A stretch of 64,000 nucleotides of DNA from Megalonaias nervosa (GCA_016617855.1 JAECUM010093561.1:1-64000), one strand, 5' to 3'; shown: positions 12,154 through 26,060, counted from the stretch's first letter. The notes: generated from the sequence alone by a model not told the origin. Translations and numbers: made by a program.

Positions 12154-13716
12154 TATTTTATTCTTTACACACAACACTCAGACACAATGAATCTACAAAT
12201 AAGAAGTGTATTTCATGGAGATCAAGTTTAGTGAAGGATTTTTCCCAATTAAAATAACTGAAATCACCAAAGTCAGAGGTATGTTCAAAAATCTTGAACC
12301 AAATGGCAAGAAAAGCAAAAAACCTTCGCCATGTCATTCAACAGACTAATGTTTCACATCACCTGATGACAAAATTTGTTTGAAAAAGAGAATAATGCTT
12401 GAGGGCTATGAAAACAAAGGTAGATTGTAAAATCTAACAGTCAAAATGAAACAGTCATTGTTTATAAATATTCATAACAAAAAAGAAAATGTTTACATAG
12501 CACAATGTGCACAAAATCATTTTTCCCCAAGTCGTTTGCTCTTCCTGAATATTTTACATGATCAGCCCTGAGTATTCTTTGATGATCTTTGCCCATAAAA
12601 TACTCTAAAAAAAATCAAGTAGTCTTAAAGGTCACTTTTGAGTGGTCCTGAATCACAACCAAGATTAGAATGTAAACATAAATGTCCGAGACTTTGGATA
12701 CCAACCAATTTAACAGAGTGCACAAAGATCTTTTCTCTCCTCTCCTCTTCTTGCCTGCTAACAGATACTTAAACATGAAGAGCCACAAAAGAAAACCTCT
12801 AAGAAAAAGGTGATAACTCCAATGACTGTCAACATCAAAGAAACATTCCAAATGTAAAAGAAAAACTAAATTTTTTTAATCTGTTGACAGCACAGTTTAT
12901 ACTTTGTTGTAATATCAAAACACTGCCATGACAGATTAATTCTAAGTGTGCTAAGTATGGTCTTAAGAGAGAGTATAGTGTGAGTTAACTCCCTCTAAAA
13001 ACAGGAATATACAACTGTTTTGGATTCATCCTTAAAGTAATATTATTTGCCAAATCAGATATGGAAGGAATCTTTGTAACATAAAACATGTGCACACAAA
13101 ATGTAAAATTTTTCAAAATTAAAATTATACTAATTTTACTGAATAATGAGGCAAATTATATCAGAGTTTAAAAAAAAAAATGCGAAATGATACCACAGAA
13201 GAGTAGAGAACTGAAATATCTGTTTAACACAACATATATAGAATAAACATACTTTTCATAAACCCATCTGGTATTTTTTATAATTTATATGTGTACAGGT
13301 ATAATTATGCCATTATGCCAAATAAGGCATTGCTGCTAGATCCCAAGTATCTAAATGTATTGCTAATTTCATTAGAGGATATATTACTTTACAAGTTTAC
13401 CAAACAAACAAAAAAATGATATTCTGTCTGTGATAAATCAAATCTTATATTTCTGTTTATATCCTATTTAACTTCTTGAATATTTTCAATCTTCAGCTTG
13501 TCATTGCTCACAAATCTAAGAAATTTTCCATCCCTTTAAAAAAACCTTATATGAACTGAGCCCTCATCAATGATTTCTTTCTCCAACAACAGTAAAATTT
13601 TAAGTGGCCATGTTTTTTCAGGAAAGTTGTCTCTGTTTTACTTTGGTTTATTTCTATAATACCTCAGTGAAATGGCCTTACAGGAGTCCCTGTTTAAGAT
13701 ACATCACTGATTAATA
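12154..13716. other. No feature seen
   Basis: AT-rich. No exon, RNA gene or repeat that I can support. Confidence 0.35.
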
Positions 13717-13861
13717 CAGTACTCCCTTATTATAACCTTTTCCATGTGAGTTATGGAATAGACCTCCTTAAAATCAAGTACATTATATAAATAATACTAA
13801 AACAGCCACATTATAACAGGATATGAGTTATAATGAAGGTTATTACAGCGAGTGAGTGATG
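13717..13861. mobile_element. Small Tigger/pogo-like MITE
   Basis: Starts CAGTACTCCC and reads into TATTATAACC; ends with GGTTATTACAGCGAGTGAGTGATG. The ends are imperfect inverted repeats flanked by TA on both sides. The style (CAGTAC...TATAA) matches the larger element at 44459-46473 and the array at 26470-27772. Confidence 0.55.
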
Positions 13862-15639
13862 TACCAACAGAGATTATCTATAGAGCAAGTCTGACTGTCA
13901 TGCTGACCCATGGCTCAATTAATAACAATGGTTGTTAATTCTTTATATTTACAAAAGCAGAGAAAAATAATTTTAGAAAATGTTCTATTCATAAAGAATC
14001 AAATAACTTGTGGAAGAATTTTCATGTTGTTAAATTTTCATGACTTTAATGTAGGGTAAAGACAGGTAATTTCAGCTCACCTTTCTACATCACTTTGATT
14101 TTTATGATATCCTATGAAATAAATTTTAAAAAACCAGGTGACTCCTGATTTTTAATTGCTGGTTGTTTTTAGTTTTGAATGTTGTAAAGAGCCTAAAGAC
14201 TGCAAAATCAAGGTGATTGAACAATTATACAGCCACAGTGTGGGTAAAAATTGGTCACATGGTAGGTGTATTCGGTCAGATGCAATTTTTGTTAAAAGTA
14301 CTCCTGAAAAAGTCAATTTTGAGCATGAAAGTAAAATTACAAATGGACATGATAAATTGACAACTCAGAGTACAACTATTGTTACTGTCGAACTTTACTG
14401 CACAGTGAAAGGAAAAAAGCATGAAAGAACATAATATTTGTGTATTAGATTCAACTTTGACTTTTGACTTCATTTCTACCAGGTGATGATATGCATGTTA
14501 TTTGAAAACCAAAATACAAATTCAAAATTAAAATGTTATAATACAAGGCAGGCATTAATATATATATATATATATATATATAATTTGCACAATGCAAGTG
14601 ATCATATTTTTACCTGAGTTATCATCTGATAGAACTGGCCATTAAAATTGTACATCTTTTCAGTCATCATTTAGTTGCCAGAAATATAAAAGCATGCAAG
14701 AAATGTGTCCTAAAAAAACTAATAAATATTATGAAAATATCAGAGTACCATTAATAGAAGACACAAGAAAAATGACTTTACTTGAGCAATGAATGTGACC
14801 CAGTTACTGCTGTACAATTCCAAGCTGGCACTTGTCCAAATAGACAAGATTATAAATCTACCCAAAAAGCGTTCAGTAAAATAGACTTTAATAAAACTGG
14901 TTAGTTTGCGATGCATTCTTGCAGACTAGTTTTTACTAGTGTGTGCTAACTGCCAAAGATCAATGAGATTTATTAAATATGACAAAGGTTCACTGATGGA
15001 ATTATCTGTCTTTACCCTAACTGTAAACAAAACTGTGTTATTAATATTCATACGTTTTTTGAACAATATCAAATGCAGTAAATGAAAAAAAGATACATAA
15101 CATTTCATAAGTTTGCCATTAGGTCAAATTTTCATGATTCAAGATTACCATATTGAAAAAGCAAAACTGTGACCATGTGCAGGTTTCTCAATGTTTTGTA
15201 TGCAAACAAACTCACATATCCTTTAATGCATAATTATAAATAATTACATCATAAATAAATATGATAGACTAATGTCTAAATTCTCATATACATATATATA
15301 TTTAAAATCTTAAATACAGAGAACAGAAAATTCAACCATCATCCAACATTTCTTACATATTCAAATACCGAGTTAACTTAACAAGAATGAATGTTAAATA
15401 TAAATTAAATAAATAAAGAATCAGGTAAATTTACAATAAACACTCTTAAACTCTGATACTAAATATATACCATGGTTATCACACAAAACTTAAATATCAC
15501 ACAATTATATCTACTAGTCTCAACAAGATCATCACAAGATAGAAAACATACCATATAATAAAAAAAAATTCTTCAACCAAACATTTACATTACCCATTAA
15601 CAGTGATAACAAGAGTGCCATGAACAGCACATGATGTGC
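13862..15639. other. No gene; one (TA)n run
   Basis: Contains a TA microsatellite at about 14559-14582. The short open frames at 14156-14473 have no family resemblance and overlap on both strands, so I do not call a gene. Confidence 0.35.
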
Positions 15640-16795
15640 CAAGTTCACGACCTCTTCCCTACTAATGACCTTGACATCTGACCTAAACAAACTGATGACT
15701 GTAAGATGAGGTGTGTCAATGGATAATCTTTCAACAAATTATCTGTAGTGGTTAAAAAGTGATATCATTGATAAGAAAGTCAGTGACTAAATAATATTAT
15801 CCCTTGTTATGACCTTAACCTTAAGGGAGGAGAAATCACTGTGAATACTGTAAAGTCAAGATATATAATAGGCTAAAGTCATATTAAAATATCATCATGG
15901 GGTCAAAAGTTGTACCTGTACATTGATAGAGGTCACTAATGTATATTCTCCCTTGCTCTTACCTCAACTTTATGGCAGGCAGCATGGTCATGGCATAGAT
16001 CTAGTTACGATATAGCTGGTTCAAGTTTCATTAAAATATCTTCCTTGCTTCAAAAGGAGTAGGAAACAAGTCAGAGTTGCATTCTGCCTTTCTGTGACCT
16101 TCATCATGTGACAAGAGGTATGGCTATCATATGTTACATACTGTCTTATCTTGATACATAACTGGTTAAAGTTTCTTTAAAATATCTTCAGTTGTTCAAA
16201 AGCTAAACAGAAGACATAGATACAATCACAGAATTACATTTCACTTGCTGCAACTTTAGCCTCAAGGCAGGGATGTGGCATTGGTGCATGACATACTGTC
16301 TAGCAATGACATTTATTTCGGCAGAGTTTCATTAAAATTATCTTCTGTAGTTGAAAAGCTATACTCCAGACTTGGATATAAGCCACAGAATTTCCCTTGC
16401 AGTGATTGAGACCTTGAAGCAGAGGGCATGGTTTTGGCACAAGACATACCATCTATACATGATATATATTTGGCTAAAGTTTCATAAATATATTTTTAGT
16501 GATTCAACATTAATACTCTGAACAAGGATACAAGTTATCAAATTACATTTCCCTTGCCATGACCTTGAACCTGAACAAGGATACAAGTTATCAAATTACA
16601 TTTCCCTTGCCATGACCTTGAACCTGAAGAAGGATATGAGGCTATTCTGATCACTGTATATAATTTAACAAAATTTAACAAAAATCTCTCCAACTGTTAG
16701 GAGGTTATGGGGCCAGACAAGCAATTTTCCTGGTCAGGTTGATACACAGATGGACAACACCACAACATAATACAACTGACTAAAGATGGGCATAT
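15640..16795 (+). repeat. ~150-155-bp module repeat with TGACCTTGA cores
   Basis: Landmarks of the form TTCCCTTGC..TGACCTTGA recur at about 15802, 15951, 16083, 16238, 16394, 16549 and 16602. They are separated by degenerate TTTCATTAAAATATCTTC and GGCATGACATACTGTCTA segments. The last two copies are a near-exact 53-bp duplication (16518-16624). The block ends in ACACAGATGGACAAC followed by GGGCATATAAAAA, an ending I recall from dispersed bivalve repeats. Confidence 0.7.
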
Positions 16796-18570
16796 AAAAA
16801 CTACAATATTTCAAAATACATTTATCTATTTAAACAAAATGGGCACCCCTTATGTACACCAGGTGTCATTGAATATTATTTCATTAGGTGCAGTTGAAAT
16901 GTGGTTTAATGAATCTCAACTGACCAACAGTGTTTCTCCTATGACTGACCTAGAGAACCTTTTGTAAATTTAATTTAAATGTTGGGTGGACTTACTATTA
17001 CAGGTAGCTGAAACAGAAATTTTAGAAAGAAACTGGGTTTTCATAAAAGTATAGTGTATGTCAACATCACAATTACCTTGAATTATCTGTTTTTGTGTGG
17101 TCATCAATTTTCCAATATTTTGTGATTGGTACAAAACATGAATTTAAAGACCCAACAAAATAACAATTCTTCTGCAAAAACATGATTCCTTATGCCAGTC
17201 CAAAACTTTAATTACCTATAAAAAGCATACATTTTTAGAAAAACAAAAAATAATGGATACTCATGAAATTTATTGAATGTGTATTTTTCCTTTTTAAAAT
17301 ATAATGCCTTTTATGGCAGCCCTATGTATGAAATTTAAACAATTAGCAAATATGCCCAGAGCTGCTTGATTTAATGTCATTTTAGCTGATGCAAGTTATT
17401 TCTTTCCAATAATTGACTTCCTAGTACATTTTGCATCCATAGTAAATCCATTATAAAATATGAACAATAATAAAAATTTATACATTCATTTTGACTAGAT
17501 AATTATTTCTACCACTGGTTCTATTTCTTGTAAAGAGATTTAACACCAAACAATATTAAAACAAGTTGATATCTAACTTAGAAAACTGAAATATTTAAAT
17601 CTTTTGATCAACAAATATTATTTTTATGTACATGTGGATCTATTCAAGTCCAATATACAGAAAGATGTTAATTATATTTTATGATATTACAAACTTCTGG
17701 AAAAACTCATTGAGGCATAATATAGAAACAAAATGTCAAGGGTTCAAATCTAATGTATCGTTAAAATATTAAGAGATCAAAGAAGTAATTTCTATAACGA
17801 TCAATTAGCTAGTCCTGTTTTTGTACTGAAGAAAAACCCCAACAAAAATTACATTTTGTTTTTAGGTAACAGCTTTCCACCTTCATGCTGGTCTAGTAGG
17901 TGAACTGTAAGCACCACCTCTGTACTGGACAAATGTAATCAGGCATAACACCAACTTAACAGCTATTGGATCTAGGATTTTAAAACCTTCAATAAATATA
18001 ATTTAATGGCAAATAAATAAAAACTTGAAGGTTTCAGATCTAAGCAAAATTTTACCATAGTCAAATCAGTGACATTCACTATGATGCATATGGCAATAGT
18101 ACTGCTGTATTTGACACAAAACATTCACTGTCAGCTTACAAATTATTGGGGGGGGGGAGGTCTGTTGTGGTGTTTTACTAAATAGCAATGCTCTGATACT
18201 TACATTTTGCCAAGGCAAGGAATGTAATGTATGTTGCCTCTGGATACACAATGATCTGCATAAACGTCCCATTTATGTGGATGTATACACATGAAGCTGG
18301 ACATGGCTTACAGGGAGTCGAGCCCTCAGACCAACTCCAAAGTTCTGATAATGTTTGCTTTTAATTAGCTAGATCAAGATAAATGCAAATTAAAGCTATG
18401 TTCCAAAATCAGGAATGTGTGGGATAAAATGATAAGGAAACAAAGGAAAGTAAAAAATATGTAAAACTTAAGTTAATCTAGGGTGTGGATGTGTGAAGAG
18501 ATGGACAGACAAGCGCATAAGCATTGACGTGATAACTAGGTTGAATGTCTGCCGACACAGGCTTGACTAC
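16796..18570. other. No feature seen
   Basis: AT-rich; a G-run lies near 18148-18158. A fortuitous acceptor/donor pair around 18192-18262 was considered and rejected. Confidence 0.35.
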
Positions 18571-18660
18571 TAGAAGAGTTAGCTCACTTGTCTATGCTGA
18601 GAGCTCTTCACTTCGAAGGTGCATGATCCATCCCAGTAAGGTTGCACCGAATAAAGTATG
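18570..18660 (+). mobile_element. Possible decayed tRNA-derived SINE
   Basis: An A-box-like AGAGTTAGCTCACTTG is followed about 40 bp later by ACTTCGAAGGTGCATGATCC, resembling a tRNA head with a mutated B box. Both boxes are degenerate. Confidence 0.4.
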
Positions 18661-20407
18661 TTAGATTAGTTTCTGCAATTGATGTAACTCATAATGTTAA
18701 AAGGTAACAAGTCATCATACATACACAGTAGCAGGTTCAAAGAAAATCTGGATGTTCTAAATGAGTTTTAGCTGCTGTTTCCCTCTCCTTAACAATGCAG
18801 AGGGCAAGAAATATGCAATCAGTAGGGGTTAATTATCTACAAGTTTTAACCAAAAGGATAGGTGTCTTAGTATGCCAAATGCAGTACATGTATTCTGTTT
18901 GTCTGATAAAAGTTTAACCTGCTGCATGCATGCAATACATCCCTAAACAGTTGGGAACTCCTTAATTAAGACTCTAAAATTAAAATACCCCTGAAACAAA
19001 AAAAACTTTCCTTTTAATGTATATAATTTGGAGAATATCCCAGAAACAATGAAAACAATATCCCTGAAGGCTTTTCCTGAAGTATGAAATTTGTGCGACT
19101 AGAGTAGGAATTCAGGTTCATGTCCATTTAAATGGCTATTGGTGGCAAACAGATTTATCTCCCCTGCAAAGAGTTTCTGCCATCTATCTGAAGCATGCTA
19201 TTCGGGAAAGGAATAGATGACTATTGGTTCCAGTAAGATTTATCTCCCCTGAAAAGGGTGTCTGCCATCTATGTGGTCCAGCTTCCATAATAGTGTTGTT
19301 GAAGAGAATATGCTGTAATATTTATCACAAAGTAAATGACCAGGCTTAAGAAATACAAAGTATCTTACACAGATCTACATTGTACATGTATAAATTACTA
19401 GGTACAGTATTCACTGTAATAGCAGTACATGCTTGAAAAAATTCACAGTTTTTGTAGATAAAACTTGCAAAAATATTTCTCCTTCCAAGTGCATTTGTTT
19501 CAATCCAGGCATGTCTTGTAGACGGAAAGTGGCTGCTAAATACTACTAGAATATGATGATTTTCTTGGAACCTGACGCTCTGCATATCTGATGTTTCATT
19601 GCCACTTAATGAATTAATCACTTTTAGAAGTAAACCATATGTATTCTTTATTCACTGTAACCAAACTGGGAGGTACAATACACCTTCAAAGTGGAGAGCA
19701 GTCAACAATGGGTGTTAACTATTCTTATAATTTCATACATATAATGTGGACATCAGTTATAATATCACTGGTGATTACCAATAATGATGAGCTTTAACCA
19801 GACAACAAATTTACCAAATTAGTAATTTCTTAACCCCACAGTTAAGGTATTGTGTCCAATATAGTATTTGATTTCTAAAACTACAACTTCTTGTAAATTT
19901 TCTTATGGTAGGATGATCCAAAGATGACAGTGATTTCAAGAGATGTAAATAAAACAATCTATGAAAACATACAGTCCTATGAAAACAATCAATTGGAAAA
20001 GTTCACAGACCTATCTTTTTTATTTTCATGACATTAGAAATTATAGTACCTAATTTAGCCAGATGCCAAATTTTAATAAATACAAAATTTCCACATCAGC
20101 TGAAGGTCAAACTTACATTAAAGAATTACTGTATACTAGGAATTTTTTTCAAAAATAGGGCACTTTAATTTTGACTAGTATCACGTATGCAATTGCTAAA
20201 TACAATGGTAACTTTAGATTGGATTTATTTTTGCAATCATCTCTCAAACTGCTAAATCGCTCAAATTTATCCCCTACTAAAAATGTCCATATTTAAACAT
20301 TAAAATAAACAGAATGTTTAGTCTGTGTTAAATTTATTTAGGAATGAAGATATTTATCAAATTTAGGTTTAAAATAGAAGTTATTATATCTTTTTCATAA
20401 ATTTGAT
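18661..20407. other. No gene seen
   Basis: Contains a loose ~100-bp repetition, with ATTTATCTCCCCTG..GTCTGCCATCTATSTG at 19150-19190 and 19225-19275. Nothing coding is recognised. Confidence 0.3.
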
Positions 20408-20583
20408 ATGAATCAGATCTGCCATCACATAATATGCCAGCAGATCAGTGTTGATGGTATTTGTTCTTCGGATTACTACAAAACAAACCGCATAGATCTA
20501 GGTCAGCTGGTGCATTTTGCGATGGTAGATCTGGTTTTGTCCAGTATGCAGTTGGACTTGACTTATAAGCAAGTGTATGCATA
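20408..20583. mobile_element. Palindromic MITE, 5'-truncated copy
   Basis: It carries CAGATCTGCCATCACATAATATGCC, the GGATTACTACAAAACAAACCGCAT link and the end GACTTATAAGCAAGTGTATG of the family at 11948. The left terminal repeat is missing. Confidence 0.75.
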
Positions 20584-21900
20584 CAAAATGATGATGCCTC
20601 AGATGTATAAAGTGTTGTTGATGGTTTTTCCAATTTTGTTCTGTTTCTTTAATGGTTTACTAGATTTAGTTTTTATGACTGTATTATTTACGCAATTTGT
20701 GAGTGTTGGTCTATTATGATACAAACAGTTGAGACAGTGCAGTGTGTGACACACATAATCTGCACCTTTGCAGCCTCAGGTTTGCTCTCTCGCCTCTAAA
20801 GTTAAAAAATAACTCAAGCACAACAGCTGAACTCAAGACACAATTTCAAATAAATTTTCTTCAATAAATTTGTTTAGAATAAATCTAGAATTGACCCCTA
20901 AAGGTGAGGATGACATCTGTAAATAAACGGTCACATAAAAGAGATTCTAAATGGACCACTAAATAATTTGATCACTATTAAATGTGATTGTCACACAAAA
21001 ATCAGGTGACCAGAGAAAAGCAAATAGAAAGAATTTACTATGTAACACATACAATTAAACTCAATAAATCTTCCACATTTTTCACGCAATTTTATGAGTT
21101 GTTTACAGTATACTTATTAGTTTTGTTTCAATCACTGGAAAAAATTTGAAACAAAAACACCAGTTTTTATGTGCTTCAAGTGTTTTACAACCACTGGGTC
21201 TGGTTGCAGATCATGCTCCTTACAGCTTATACTCTTTCAGAATATATCACTGCTGTAAATGCTGTTTTTATCGCTGGGTCATCTAAACCTTACCTGATCA
21301 TCTCTGTACAATATAGCAATAAACATATTGACTGGATTCTATCATATTTCTTTTATCACATAATAAAATCCATAGAAAACCCATGGAAAAGGAATCAGCC
21401 AATGGATGGTAGCCCAGATGACCTTTACTGTGATGTCATCAATATAATGTGTCATCAGCCACATGCTACCTTGTAACATTGTCCATCCTGTGCTATATCA
21501 CTACAAATAAAGAATTCCTGACTTTTTCCTCAAACATATTTTGTTAAATCTATTGTGCAGTAAAACTCACATCAAATCCAATCAAACCTGAGTGTGATGC
21601 AGTTATCAAAGTGTATGGCATTATCCAGGTGGCATATTATCACCAAATTTACAGCACTGTTGCAATGAAATTTTCCCACTCAAGGAAGATAACCCAACTT
21701 GAAAATTATGGTTTCAGACACACTATGCAAGATTAAGTGACCACCCATCCATGACTGGTGGTGATCTTCATAGTGTCCCCTCTACTTGTGACCTCAAAGT
21801 CAACCTCAAGCAATTTATTTTTTTTTCTTTTTAACGGCTCTTAAATCACATTGCTTGCTATATCACACTACAGAAATTGGAGCTAAGTGCCTATAACAAG
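20584..21900. other. No gene seen
   Basis: The 101-codon frame at 21171-21476 has no recognisable domain and no clear splice borders. A shared TTTTACAACCACTGGGTC-like sequence is not repeated elsewhere in the window. Confidence 0.3.
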
Positions 21901-21904
21901 GATA

Positions 21905-21998
21905 CACCAAGACTTCTGTCCCAGACAGTTATCAAACCTACGACCCTTTGATTACAAGTCTTACACTGTACCAACTATGCTACTATAGCTCTCCCAAC
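21905..21998 (-). mobile_element. tRNA-derived SINE head
   Basis: Read on the minus strand: GGGAGAGCTATAGTAGCATAGTTGG (A box region), then CTTGTAATCAAAGGGTCGTAGGTTTGATAAC (B box region). The spacing fits a Pol III tRNA-like promoter. The body after the head is not identified. Confidence 0.6.
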
Positions 21999-22100
21999 AT
22001 CACACAACATCACACTAACATTTGGGCTATCAAGAATATTGTTCATCTTTCTTGAAACTGTTTTAAAACTGACAATAATGTAAAAGGTTGAACTATTTCT

Positions 22101-22353
22101 TGCTGTTGTTGTTTTGGGTTTAATGCCATCTCTCCGTGCAAGATAGGTTGGCTATACAAGATGGCCAGATTAATTGGTAGAGGAAGGACCTGTGAAATTC
22201 TGGTATGAATCACTGACCCATGGGAAAGCTACTGGCAAGTTTTCAAATATACCACATTGGCCAGACCTGAGACTTGAACCCATGTGGATACAGGTGAGTT
22301 AGCAGTGATAGGTAAAGGTGAGCGCTTTTGACCTCTCCGCCACCTGGGGCCCC
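22101..22353 (-). mobile_element. tRNA-derived SINE with (CAA)n tail, full length
   Basis: On the minus strand the head starts at 22353 with GGGGGCCCCAGGTGGCGGAG and has a B-box-like GGGTTCAAGTCTCAGG. The body carries the AGCTTTCCCATGGGTCAGTG and TATAGCCAACCTATCTTG blocks, and it ends in a short CAACAACA tail near 22101. Same family as 9255, 36437 and 42127. Confidence 0.8.
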
Positions 22354-22730
22354 CTTGAACTGTTTGAATGAAAATGTGTGCATTCATCTGGGTTTTAATA
22401 CTGCTGTGTAGACTATTGAAATAATCAATAATTTAGGGCTTACTCCAAACAAACTGTCACTGATGTGAAACTTGTTTTGCATCTTGACTGAGGTAGTTGA
22501 TAATAAACATTTAAATGAACAACAGGAAATATTCTTGAACAAATCTATCAGTAAACTTAAATTACTTATGCCATCACAACATTTGAATAACACAGTTTAA
22601 TTTCTCCATCTATTTACAAATTCAACTAACTATTCATATCACTAAAATGCTGTATCATCAAATACTAGTTTCAACATGCACATGGTATCAATTTTGAAAC
22701 ATTTGATATAATTTTTAAAAATTTTAAAAA

Positions 22731-22945
22731 GGAAATTTTATAGTATTAATTATGTTTCTCAGAAAATACTTCCCCAATCGCATTAACATTAGGAATTAGT
22801 TCTGCTACCTCCAGCATCCAGCCATAACACAGACTCTCTGTCTATGCATTGTATAGACAAAGGGAAGTAACTCTTTCAAAAACTTCCCCTTACTCTACTA
22901 GGCGGTGCTTCATATACAGATATCATCAGTTCTAACTTGAGCACT
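22731..22945. repeat. DIRS inverted terminal repeat (3' side)
   Basis: ATTATGTTTCTCAGAAAATA...CATTAACATTAGG...TTCTGCTACCTCCAGCA and a later TTGTATAGACAAA...CACCTAGTGGGG-like part (here CTAGGCGGTG) match the reverse complement of 26100-26290 over roughly 190 bp. The two repeats are not identical, as is normal for DIRS elements. Confidence 0.85.
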
Positions 22946-22994
22946 GTCTGAGACAGGATGCTTGCTTTGCAGGGAAGACTGGGAGGATTTATAG

Positions 22995-23095
22995 CAACGT
23001 GATTGGGTAAGTATTTTTCAGAGAAATATAATTTACTATAAAATTTCCTTCTCCAACAAACACATTACTCAGTCACATTAACATTAGAAGAGAAG
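22995..23095. repeat. DIRS internal complementary region
   Basis: 22998-23056 is the reverse complement of the left element end (GATTGGGTAAGTATTTTTCA against TGAAAAT..CTTCCCCAATC). The adjoining TTCTCCAACAAACACATTAC copies the outer right end. This junction of the two ends is the template used to close the circular DIRS replication intermediate. Confidence 0.85.
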
Positions 23096-23139
23096 GTAAG
23101 AGGGGAAAGAAATGCTGAGCATCCAACGTCTACCTAAAT

Positions 23140-26060
23140 GCACCCTTTAGGGTCAAATGAACTCTCTACTTTTAAGGGTACAACTCTGCTAACGATAGCT
23201 GACACAGCCATATATAAGTATATATACATGTGCAAGGAACTATCCTGTGGACTCTTGCATTCAATAAATAATTACAAAAGGTTTTTTCAAAGGGCAAATC
23301 CAGTGAAAATTGACAGGCCCTACCCGAAGATGTGGTTGTGTCAGGAGTGGCATGGTCTGGTGACTGTCTGGGCAGCAAGCATGGGACCATCTAGATTCAA
23401 CTTCATGTTTTGTGAGGCCATGTTTCTCAAACATTAAGACAAAAATGTAGATTGGGCATGCCAACCAACTGATTTCATTATATCTTTAATTGAGACATTT
23501 CATTTAAGGACAAGACTTGTAGAAACAGCTGGTATTTTATTGTGCCAAAATCTTCATCAGACATACCTGTTCCTTGAGAGATCAGAGTGTGCTGACTGAA
23601 TAAATCCCTTTAGAGAGGACAATAAAAAGCTTGTGGAGCTATTTCCTATTTCCCTGCTTTTAGTGGAAGGAAAGCCTCTGGTATCTGGACTGGATGGACT
23701 GTGTGCATTTCTGATAAATTCGGAGAGCATGTAACCCAGTCCTGTAACTTTGCCTCTCACAAAGTATCAATCGACAAGAGGGGCTGTAAAGTTATTTTCT
23801 GGTTGTCAGTAATCAGAATCCTTGTCTTAGTGATGAAACTCAGGGGCATCATAAAAATGACTGAACCATTCAAACTAAACTGTACATAGTTTGAATCCTT
23901 GGACAAAGCATGGAGCTCACTTACTCTCAGTGCTGAAGCCATAGCTATCAGGAAGCATGTCTTGTAAGATAGTGCTTCAGCAGGACAGTGGACCGAGTTT
24001 CAAACTTAGCAGAGTTGAGCCATGTCAAGACCCACGATAGATTCCACTTCAGGAACAGAGTTAACAAGCAAGGAGGAGATAGATCAAAGTTGGTTAGCAA
24101 GTCTGAGAGATTTTTGCTGTGACTTGTGTCAAGACACCCATTATGTCTGAGTGTGTCAGAAATTATGGAGCAATATCCCTTAATAGTTATCAGTGCTAGC
24201 TTCTAAACTTTCCAAGAAGAAACGAAAGAAAAGTGAGCCTGCTGGGGAATGGAGGCTGAATGTGGTGTGACAACATCTGCACAACACCAGTCACAAATAC
24301 GTGCCATTTCCCCATGTATATTTTTTACTTTTTATACAACTGAACAACTGGAAGTTTTTTCTGTGCAAGGCCTGTGGAACAAGAACCATGTGTGAAGTAG
24401 AAGCTTCTCCAGACATGGATGAAAATTAGCAGCCACAGCTGTTTTAAAAGATTTGGAGTCAGTGGGAATTTCCTAGGCACATCTGAAATCAAGTCAAACA
24501 GATCGGTGACCCATTACTTGTCCTATCAGAGAGGGGCAATCAGGATGATTTTGCAATCTGTACCCCTCAATTTTTGGATTAACATTTGGCATCAGAATTG
24601 TTGGAGGGTAGGCATAGGCCCAGATTCCCTCCAAGGCAATCGAAACGGAATCAAAAGCCCATGCATTTGGATCCAGTAATGGTGAGATGCAGGTAGGCAG
24701 CATGTTGTTCCACCTTGTTACAAACAGGTCTACCAATGGTCAACCCCAAAGGTTGCTTACTTGATGGAGGGACCGCTATATATGCAGTAGCTCTCCCCTC
24801 CTTGATAGAGAATCAGCCAGAACAATATGCCTGCCTGGAATGTGCCATGCCTGAATGCTTATTTGATGATGAAAAACTAGCAAAGGAAGTCCCATATTAA
24901 CAAACCTAGTTGTGATGATTTCATTCCACCTTATTTCTGAAGGTAACTGACCACCACTGAAAATTGTCTGACATTATTAGGACTGGTTTTGAATGAAGAC
25001 AGGAGGCTTTGGATTGCCATCATTTCCAAAAGGTTGATATGAAGGGTTCTTCCTTGTTGTGTCCATTTGCCACTGACCATCTCAAAGTCCGGTAGCAAAT
25101 GGGCCCCCCAATCTGACAAGTTTGCACCTGAGCAGATTGTGACCTGTGGTTGTAGGGCTTCAAATGGAATTCCTGACAAAAGCCATTCAGTGTCCTGACA
25201 ATGAATCAGGAAGTGTCTGATTTTAGTTGAGATCTTTATCTGCTGATCTAACGGACAAATTACTGGATGCCACTGATAGCAGAGAGCCATATGCAAAGGC
25301 TGTACGTAGAGGCAGATGAAATTCGTGAGATCTGCTGCCACAATGAAGAGGCCGAGAAGTTGAAGGAACTCTCTTGCCATAATAGAATTTTTGGAAGAAG
25401 CTCTCTCCAAAGCTAGGACAATGCAGTCAATGTATTTGGAAGGAAGACGGACTAGATTTATACAACTGAGGAATTCCATACCTAAGTGAACGAAATGTGG
25501 GGAAGGAACAAGTGTTGATTTGTCTATATTTATTATCTACTCTAAACTTCCAACGAGACAGAAAAGATTGTGCATATCATGAATCAAAATTGAAATTTCC
25601 AAGTGTTTCTGAAGGATGTTGTCAAAGTATGCCGATGTCTCAGATAAGCATGTCTTGTGGAAACGGGTGATCATGGAGTCCAATGTTCAGGCAAAAGCCC
25701 AAGGACTGAGGTTGAGGCCCAAAAGGTTGGGCACGAAATTGCTCCCATGTAGATGAAATGCAGGTATTTTCTTGATATTATGTTAATGGGGACATGGAAG
25801 TATGCAATGCACATGTCCATGCTTATTGTGTATTGTATATAAGTTGGATCATATGGAATAAGAGATGGCCCTTGCTATTTCCATCTTGAACTCTGTGGCT
25901 TTTATGAATACATTGAAGCTGCTTAAATCTATAATGGGGAGCAATTTCCCATTGTCTTTCCTCACCAAAAACAGCCTGGAACAGAAGCCTGGGGATGACT
26001 TAAAATACCACCAAAAGAAAAACTGTTGGCTTGCCAACAGATAAAAAAAGAAATCCACTA
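23140..26060 (-). pseudogene. DIRS reverse transcriptase / RNase H / tyrosine recombinase, broken
   Basis: In order on the minus strand: an RT finger/palm start with GFCSRLFLVRKDNGK and PIIDLSSFN (26058-25849); an AYFHVPI..SRKYLHF piece (about 25790); a YFDN near 25630 where the YLDD catalytic box belongs; LVPSPHFVHLGMEFL leading into RNase H, with SDWGAHLLPDFEM and LHINLLEMMAIQ (25479-24931); HIPGRHIVLADSLSR (about 24870-24815); FVTRWNNMLP..WAFDSVSI (24736-24590), typical of the linker; and a recombinase core with ASALRVSELHALS (about 23942-23900), holding the first catalytic arginine. Near 23420 a KHEVE sits where HxxR is expected. Several frameshifts and stops separate the parts. The lost Asp in YFDN and the altered HxxR would each be inactivating; both readings depend on which frame is followed. 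Confidence 0.85.

Noticed and set aside
18192..18262. Minus-strand segment between TTTATGCAG and GTAAGTAT
   Set aside because: The acceptor lacks a pyrimidine tract, and the short peptide has no family resemblance.
18285..18335. GTCGAGCCCTC as a reversed B box of another SINE
   Set aside because: No A box at the right distance could be found.
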